DNA of 42,695 nucleotides from Stentor coeruleus. Lineage: Eukaryota; Ciliophora; Heterotrichea; Heterotrichida; Stentoridae. The notes below the pieces were generated by a model that searched no databases, had not been told where the DNA came from, and saw only the letters and a list, made by a program, of their open reading frames with translations. The first letter of the stretch is position 1. Each line of letters begins with the position of its first letter. Below are positions 36,586 to 42,695 of the stretch, piece by piece. A program made the translations under genes and the position numbers. The stretch covers positions 1 through 42,695 of the forward strand of contig MPUH01000629.1 of the NCBI GenBank assembly GCA_001970955.1. The letters are read 5' to 3'.

Positions 36586-37503
36586 GATAGATTTAATATG
36601 AGTATTAGATAGGATAAATTTTTTTGAGAGGGAAGTTGAAATTGTGAAGGATAGTTTTTTTTTTTGATGAAGAAAAGTGTGGGTAGGAGATTTTATAGAG
36701 ATTTTTTTGGTATGAAAAAAAAACATGCGTTTTTTTTTTTGGGAGAAAAGATTTGAGTGAGTTTTTGAAGGATGGAAGAGAGGATAAGGGGAGTTTTATT
36801 TAGATATGAGTGAATGCTGAAAAGCAGTTTAACATTCTGAAACTTGGTATTAGGAATTGTGATGCTGGAGTAGGGTTGAAAATACTGGGTTTTTTAATGA
36901 TTTTATGATCTTAAGGTGTTAAGGGTGATTTTCATAATTTTGCCGGTTTGGGATTTTAGATAAAGATGTCTTAATACAGCTGGACAATATGAATAAGATT
37001 TGGAAGCTGCAAAATCATAACTTTGGAATATGTGTAATAAGGCTGTGAATAAAATAGATAGAATAAGATATAAGAGTGTTTATTTATAATATATAATATA
37101 GGATATATATGATATATATTATTGAAATACTTTTTCTATCAAATAGGATCCTGTAAAAAATATTCTTTCTAGTTAAATATTGGAATTTTTATTTTCTATT
37201 GCTTTTTCATCTGTAATTTGTAATTTTTGTATATACAATTTTAGGTTTATATATTATTTATAGGGTGTTGTAAGATTTTTATCCTTACAAGAATATTAGT
37301 TTTAATTTAGTTAGGTTAGTTTTCATAATAAGAGATGAAAACTTAAATGATTTTTAAATGTTTTTTTAAGATTTAGCTAAGTAGAGCATTTATTATCATA
37401 TCCTACATACCTAAGCCTTCTTACTGATCCAAATTTTTTTAATAAATCATATTTCTGCCCTAGCTTTTAATCACCTTTCCATCTCTTTCATGATAATATT
37501 AAT
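36586..37503. other. Divergent intergenic spacer, G-rich then C-rich
   Basis: About 920 nt. 36600-37030 is G-rich on +, then AT-only, then a C-rich stretch (37390-37500) before the next plus gene. I see no supported gene. Confidence 0.5.
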
Positions 37504-38010
37504 ATGAAAGTTTTCGAAAGACCAAGATCAAATCCTCGATCAATGACACCAAAGCGAATATTATCAGCCAAGCCTCCCTTTCCTAAACTCATACAAAAAA
37601 AACCAAAAACTAATCCTATCAAGCCAAGCCTAATAGAAAGAAACAAAGAAAACCTTCCACTTGAAATGATTTTATCTGAAGATGTCCTTTTATTCAAACC
37701 TAATGAAATTATCAATCAAACTTTATATACACAATCCCCTGTAGGAGAGCTTCATGTTTGCTTTCCTTATGAGTTGCCAGGAAACCAACTTTTTATACCA
37801 ATTTCAGAAAAACCTCAAATGATCGAAATAAGTACAAGGTCAACATGGGATTCAACTCGAGATATATCAGTAGGCTTTGAATCAACATCGTCAATATCCA
37901 GAAATAGTAAAGTTAAGCTTTTATCTAAAAATTTCAAACTTACTAGGAATTCGCTTACCCGATACAAAGGCGGTTCACAAAATTCAACCCCTGAACCCCG
38001 TGAATTCTAA
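37504..38010 (+). CDS. Hypothetical basic protein, 168 aa
   Basis: ATG to TAA, family unknown. Residues 1-50 are very basic and Pro-rich (RPRSNPRSMTPKRILSAKPP, KKPKTNPIKPS), which could bind nucleic acid or microtubules. Residues 55-105 look ordered (ILSEDVLLFKPNEIINQTLY, VCFPYELPGNQLFIPI). The C-terminal 60 residues are Ser/Thr/Arg-rich and disordered. No membrane segment. The C-rich promoter-like stretch directly upstream and the codon pattern support a real gene. It is convergent with the coiled-coil gene at 38375-40012. Confidence 0.7.
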   Translation: MKVFERPRSNPRSMTPKRILSAKPPFPKLIQKKPKTNPIKPSLIERNKENLPLEMILSEDVLLFKPNEIINQTLYTQSPVGELHVCFPYELPGNQLFIPISEKPQMIEISTRSTWDSTRDISVGFESTSSISRNSKVKLLSKNFKLTRNSLTRYKGGSQNSTPEPREF

Positions 38011-38374
38011 TAGCATAATTACTATATAAATTAGCTTGTTTTTATATAATAAATTTTGTTAGGTTTTCTGAAAAATACACAAATTGCTTGAAAAATTAAT
38101 ATTTTCCTTTATAAGCTTTTATCAAGATTATACCAAAGTTTTCTGGTTTTTTTTTTTAAGTATTTACTAATAAATAAAAATTTTTGAGTATGATTTTTAC
38201 GAAAGGTTCTGATATAAGTTTTTATATAAAAAACTTTATTTAAATAGAGATCTTTTAAGTAAAGATACTAAGTCAATATTGTTATTTTACTAACAAATAT
38301 AAACTTAAACTTATCATCTATTAAAAAAGCTTTATTACATTCACAACTCAATTTAAATCCAAACAAGTTTTATT
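38011..38374. other. AT-rich spacer between convergent genes
   Basis: 364 nt, AT-rich with a T-run at about 38146-38157. No gene, repeat or RNA visible. Confidence 0.45.
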
Positions 38375-40012
38375 TTATTTACTAGCTTTCCTTTCACCTC
38401 TTAAAGCACCCTGTTCTTTTATTTGTAAAGCCTTCAACTCCAACTGATTTTCTCTAATACTCACCATATTAGCCCTCTTATCCAATTCCTGTTTTATAGC
38501 CAAAAGTTCACTTTCTTTATTAGTTAAAACTTTCATCCCTTGTTCTAAATGATGCAATTGCATTTTAACTTTTTCCCTCGCTTCTCCAATATCCTCATTA
38601 TCCTTCTTCAGTTTATCCTTAGCATTTTTCAATGCTACCATTTTGTGTTTATACGTAATTCTTTCCCTTTCCAATAGTTTTTCTTTATTATTCACATGTT
38701 TCAATTTACTTACAAGTTCTTTAGTTAAATCTTCAATTGTACTTATATTAACAGAATCATCAGTTTCAGTTTGAGTTTTTAGCTTCTCAAGTTTCTTATC
38801 TTGAGGGCAAAACTCATTCACTTCATTACAATTATTTTTCTTTACTTTTTCAATATTTTCTGTCAATTTTATAAATAAGTCGTTTATTTTCATATATTTC
38901 TCATTAGAATCCTCATGTATTTTCATTATTTTCATATACAAAGTTTCGAATTCTGGGACGATATTTTCGTAGAAATTTTTTATTTCAGTTTTAGAATTTT
39001 CAAGGCTTATTTGAATGTTTTTTAGTTTTTCATGTGCTTTGAAGACTTTTTCGTTTTCTTCATTGAGCTTTTTTTGACCTTCTGAAAGCCGTAACTCCTT
39101 GAAGGTCATTTCTTGATTGTATACTTCGATTTGATTTTGAAGTCTTTTGTATAAGAAATCTAGGCTATTATGTTCAATGTTTTGTGGCATGTTTGTTAAT
39201 AAAGTTAGTGATTTAGCTTTGTTTTCGATTGAAATTTTCAAATTTTCCATTTGATCTAGATCAGCTTTTAAGCCTTCCCGTTCTTCTTTTATATTATCTT
39301 TGAGGGCAGTTAGTATCTTTTTATCGTTTTCGTTTTTAGCTAAGAGTTTCTTAAGCTTTTTTTGTTCGGATTTGATTTTTGCTTGCAATTCAAGCAGACG
39401 TTCTCCCATTTCTGTGTCTTGTTCTAGTTGTTCTTCTAGCCTTGAATTCACTTCTCCGATTTCACCAAGCTCTTCAAAGTTCCTTTTACCTTGCATAGCT
39501 GTGGATTGTAAGTTTTTTTCACTTTGCTTCGATAAAAATTCAGTATTCATTTTCGTATTGTAAATTTCTGATCTTTGTTTGTCAAATTTTGATTTTTCCT
39601 CTTTGAAATCTTCTTCAAGTTTTTTCAATGCTAATTGATTTCTCTCTAATTCCTGATAGTTTCTTCTATAATTATCTTGAGTTTTAACCAATTCATCCTT
39701 TTGAAGATCAAACATTTTTTTTTGTTCAGAAAATGATTTGAGTACAGATTTGAACTCTTTTTGCTGACTAAAAAGCAATTTTTCTTTTTCCAAAAGGTTT
39801 TTCTCTTTGATATTTAGCTTTAAGATAGTTTCTTTAACATTTCTTCTTGTTTCTAATATATCAGAATTATTCGATGAAGGGTAAATAGGAGATACTGTGA
39901 TTGGCCTTTTATTGTCTTTAAACATGCTTTGTTGTTCTTCTAATAATTTGATTTCTGGATCTCTAAGTGTCCTTGCGGTAAAACGGTCAGAAGCAGCACG
40001 ATTCATTGGCAT
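38375..40012 (-). CDS. Long coiled-coil protein, 545 aa, unknown
   Basis: ATG to TAG. After a short basic N-terminus (MPMNRAASDRFTARTLRD) nearly the whole protein is charged heptad sequence rich in Lys, Glu, Leu and Asn, with a loop near 185-195 and another near 395-425 containing an Asp/Thr-rich piece (TQTETDDSVNIS). The two halves share a weak internal echo (NIKEKNLLEKEKLLFSQQ against NNKEKLLERERITYKHK), hinting at an internal duplication. No catalytic motif. Likely a filamentous or scaffolding protein of cortex or basal body; coiled coils match many things, so no family is claimed. Confidence 0.8.
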   Translation of the reverse strand: MPMNRAASDRFTARTLRDPEIKLLEEQQSMFKDNKRPITVSPIYPSSNNSDILETRRNVKETILKLNIKEKNLLEKEKLLFSQQKEFKSVLKSFSEQKKMFDLQKDELVKTQDNYRRNYQELERNQLALKKLEEDFKEEKSKFDKQRSEIYNTKMNTEFLSKQSEKNLQSTAMQGKRNFEELGEIGEVNSRLEEQLEQDTEMGERLLELQAKIKSEQKKLKKLLAKNENDKKILTALKDNIKEEREGLKADLDQMENLKISIENKAKSLTLLTNMPQNIEHNSLDFLYKRLQNQIEVYNQEMTFKELRLSEGQKKLNEENEKVFKAHEKLKNIQISLENSKTEIKNFYENIVPEFETLYMKIMKIHEDSNEKYMKINDLFIKLTENIEKVKKNNCNEVNEFCPQDKKLEKLKTQTETDDSVNISTIEDLTKELVSKLKHVNNKEKLLERERITYKHKMVALKNAKDKLKKDNEDIGEAREKVKMQLHHLEQGMKVLTNKESELLAIKQELDKRANMVSIRENQLELKALQIKEQGALRGERKASK

Positions 40013-40908
40013 TTTTTATATGTTTATAGTCATGGTCATTATGGTATAGATAATAAAATACTTTAATTGGTAATTTTGTGAGGATTTTTTATGGTTTATA
40101 GATTTTAAAAGGAGGTTTTTATTATTTTTTTGGTTGAAAACATAGGTTTTGATAAGATATTTAGTTTTCTGTTATGATTTCATATAGCTTTTTATTTAAT
40201 GTATTAAGAGTAATTATGATTTATAGTCTAATCCTTGATTTTATTTGTAATTTTATGAATGTAATGGTTTATTGTATTATGGCTATATTGATAATTGTGA
40301 TATGATAGATTAGATATTATAGGTGAATAAGGAAATTATGTTAGAAGGAGAAGAGAAAAAAGAAAATAGTGTTAAAATAATTATTTGGCTTATTAAGAAT
40401 TATCATAGAGATTTTATTGGGAAATAAAGTAGTTCTAATGTAGTTTAAAAGAAATATCTCTGGAAGATTAAGCAAATATACACATATTTAATTAAATCAG
40501 CATTTTTAGTTGGGATGATAAAAACTGATTTATTTTCCAATTGCTAATTGGAATAATTTCTTAAACTCGATAAAAATCCTAACCATTATATTTCTAACCA
40601 AAAATAACATTTTCTCGTTATTTCTATAAAAATAATCCTATCAAAATTTCTAAACCTATTAAAACATTCATCCTTTAAGCCACTACACACAATACCTTTT
40701 AAACTAAATTTCATATGAAAATCCACTTCATTTAAACAAACTTTCACTCATCATAACCCTTTCTCTATAAAAAATCATCAAAACTCTTAAAAAATTTTTC
40801 CTATCTTTCTACTTCCAACCTATTAACTAATTCTTACAATCCGCATTTTCATAACTAAAAACCCAATAAACCATCAGTATTATCTCTACCCAAATTAATC
40901 TTCAAATT
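40013..40908. other. Spacer between minus-strand genes, sharp G-to-C switch
   Basis: About 900 nt. G-rich/C-poor on + from 40013 to about 40520, then C-rich/G-poor from about 40540 to 40910, with an abrupt change. GGATTTTTT at 40082 and TAAAAATCCT at 40571 are the same word in opposite orientations. I see no gene. Confidence 0.5.
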
Positions 40909-41544
40909 TTATCTATTTATCCAACACATTCTATACCTATTAGATCTATTTCTCCAAACATCCTTAAACACTTCCAATTCTATATTCTGTCTCAAACAAA
41001 CACTAAAAAGCTTAAGACTTCCTCTACTCTCATATCTTCCAATAAATTCCTCAATAGCTTCAAAATTCACATCAGCCACATATTGTAAAGGCATACCACT
41101 ATTCCCACATCCAATTCCTGGGAGTATCACAGCTTCCATCCCATGTCTTTCAGCTTCTTCAAGAGCTTTTATAATAATTTCTTTAAAAGTACTTCTTTCA
41201 TGAGGATTCGCTAATTCTAAACTTGGGTCTAAGACTAGGAGAATAATATGTCTTAAAGGATTTTCTTTGTTTAAAGGAGGTATATAAACAATATCTCCAA
41301 GACTATATTTTTTTTTATTCAAATGCTCAGAAATAACGTTTTGGCCATAAATTGATGAGATTTCTTCTGTTAAACCTCCTAGAGTCATATGAGTACTTAT
41401 TGAAGATATAAGGGCGAATTTACCATTTGGTTCAGATTTGGAGTAGTTTATTGGAAATTCATCTAGAGGAGAACCACTTTTGATTAAGATAACTGAGTCT
41501 TTGTATTCACTAAGAGCAATTACTAAGTTTTCAGTTTGGCTCAT
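40909..41544 (-). CDS. Macrodomain (ADP-ribose-binding-like) protein
   Basis: 211 aa, ATG to TAA. The second phosphate-binding loop of the macro fold is clear: AVILPGIGCGNSGMPLQYVA at 138-157, matching (I/V)AFPxIxTGxxGxP, preceded by KALEEAERHG and followed by EAIEEFI and LKLFSVCLRQNIELEVF, the last strand and helix. The first part is degenerate: the NAAN element is absent, and the glycine loop reads LGGLTEEI (55-62) where catalytic macrodomains have GGGVxxAI. So ADP-ribose or a related nucleotide may bind, but removal of ADP-ribose from proteins is doubtful. Related to stand-alone macro proteins; cytosolic or nuclear. No other domain. Confidence 0.78.
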   Translation of the reverse strand: MSQTENLVIALSEYKDSVILIKSGSPLDEFPINYSKSEPNGKFALISSISTHMTLGGLTEEISSIYGQNVISEHLNKKKYSLGDIVYIPPLNKENPLRHIILLVLDPSLELANPHERSTFKEIIIKALEEAERHGMEAVILPGIGCGNSGMPLQYVADVNFEAIEEFIGRYESRGSLKLFSVCLRQNIELEVFKDVWRNRSNRYRMCWINR

Positions 41545-42640
41545 TTAGTTTAAAGATTATTAGGAAAATATGCAACAAAAATATAGAGAAAGTTTTTATG
41601 GTAGTTTATAAGATTATTGTAAATGTTTTTGGAGGCAAATTTGAGTTAGATTAGATTTTTTGATGATAGAGAAATTTTATAAGTAGCTATTTTTTGGTTA
41701 TTTAAAAATTATCTTTTGCTTTATAGTAGAATATTTTTTTTGTTTTGGATGTAAATAATTGGAGATGCTGGAGTAAGAAATATTTTTAGTTTAGATTTGG
41801 GATGGATTTTGTTTGTGTTAGGAATGGTGAGATGTAGAGAGAATAAGGATTTTTTAATGGAGATTGATGTGAAAAGAGGAGTTTGAATTTGATTTTACTT
41901 AGATTTATAATTTTTTGGCTTGGGATAATAATGGCTTATAGTTAAATACGATTTTATGAGTTAAAAGCGCTATTTTAGGTTAAAAAATGCTGTTTTTTCT
42001 AGTTAAAAGGTTTTGAACTAAACATAAGCCTATAAAACCAAAATATATAATCAATCTCATTCTTTATTTCTAACTAATTATAACTCTAAACAATAAATCA
42101 CATAGCCTATCTTATAAAACTCAATTAAAAACCTAATTGCGCCTAAATATCAAAACCTCTATTAGCTCACATATATTTTTAAATCTTTAATCCAAAAAGT
42201 ATTCAACATTCTCTATATAAACCCAACATTTAAAACCCCAACAACTCTCACAACATATATAAAATAGAATAATAAATATCCGCATACAAAAAACCATCAA
42301 TTTTTATCTCAATTTCACCTTCACAAAAACCAAAATCAAGTATAATTTTCATATAAACCAAGTCTTTATTCAATCATATAAACACTATTTTTTTGAATTA
42401 AAATCGACTAAATATTGAATTTTACATTAGACTATGATTAATCTCAACCTTAACGCCTATCTTTTTTAAACCTTTGCCTTTTTTTTAGCATATGCATCTG
42501 TCAATTCTATTTTTTTTTACATTATTTATGATATAACCCATATCCCTTGAGTTTTTTACACAAAAAATCTGTTACGCTTTCACCAAAATTCCATTTTCTC
42601 ACTGAAAAGGTATATTTAAATTTTACATAAAGATAAAAAA
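41545..42640. other. Divergent intergenic spacer, G-rich then C-rich
   Basis: 1.1 kb. 41570-41990 G-rich on +, switching near 42005 to a C-rich, G-poor block up to about 42420, then AT- and T-rich to the next start. GGATTTTTT occurs at 41847. I see no gene. Confidence 0.5.
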
Positions 42641-42695
42641 ATGTATGGAATAAATTTAAAACATTTGTTAGGAAATGAAACTTATAAGCTTAGAT
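42641..42695 (+). CDS. Start of a further gene, cut by the window end
   Basis: ATG at 42641 opens a frame (MYGINLKHLLGNETYKLR) that stays open to the last base. The C-rich block upstream and the divergent layout with the macrodomain gene fit a plus-strand gene here. Only 18 codons are visible, so nothing can be said of its function. Confidence 0.45.
   Translation, partial: MYGINLKHLLGNETYKLR

Noticed and set aside
36586-36726. 47 extra N-terminal codons of the alpha/beta hydrolase
   Set aside because: The translation reflects promoter-type composition. The ATG at 36585 sits just before the membrane segments.
1-42695. Alternative genetic code with UGA = Trp (Blepharisma-like)
   Set aside because: Long ORFs use TGG for Trp throughout, and at least two genes (stops at 18394 and 23733) end in TGA at family-consistent positions. 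The in-frame TGAs in 3790-4560 come with TAG, TAA and a frame change, so they mark decay.

Overview
This is a piece of a ciliate macronuclear genome, most probably the heterotrich Stentor coeruleus or a close relative. It is AT-rich and gene-dense. Introns are extremely short: three in live genes and one in a dead gene, each exactly 15 nt, starting GTA, ending AG, with an A at position 10. All three stop codons end genes (mostly TAA, some TAG, at least two TGA), and tryptophan in the long ORFs is always TGG. This fits the standard code of Stentor rather than Blepharisma (UGA = Trp) or the Paramecium code. There are no tRNA or rRNA genes, mobile elements or CRISPR arrays that I can see.

Layout. 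1-10.6 kb: a TTLL-type tubulin glutamylase (+), two closely packed unknown genes (-), a decayed membrane-protein gene (-) that runs up to a small heat-shock-factor gene (+), a SHIPPO/PGPG-repeat protein (+), and a USP47-like deubiquitinase with two 15-nt introns (+). 10.9-14.9 kb: alanine aminotransferase (-) and a Cys-rich, probably GPI-anchored surface protein (+). 15.3-27.8 kb: five paralogues of a coiled-coil family that looks like TSNAXIP1 N-terminal-domain proteins, two on - and three on +. Between the two groups lie a cytosolic carboxypeptidase (-), a CTP:phosphocholine cytidylyltransferase-like gene (-) and a protein-kinase relic. 28-42.7 kb: two long coiled-coil proteins, a TMBIM/BAX-inhibitor-like membrane protein, a MORN protein with an N-terminal acylation motif, a small one-TM protein, a membrane-anchored alpha/beta hydrolase that reads as two ORFs until a 15-nt intron is removed, a basic unknown protein, a macrodomain protein, and the first codons of a further gene.

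Biological flavour. Several products fit a cell with very many cilia: a tubulin polyglutamylase and a carboxypeptidase of the deglutamylase family (writer and eraser), a SHIPPO axonemal-type protein, a MORN protein, long coiled coils and the TSNAXIP1-like family. A functional link among neighbours is inference; eukaryotic gene order gives only weak support.

The noncoding DNA is not uniform. It is made of blocks a few hundred bases long that are strongly C-rich/G-poor or G-rich/C-poor, usually C-rich on the sense strand upstream of genes and G-rich downstream, and they share a recurring TAAAAATCC / GGATTTTTA word. Four single-N positions are flanked by near-perfect direct duplications of 61-100 nt. 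These are scaffold-join artefacts, and two of them break one of the paralogues.
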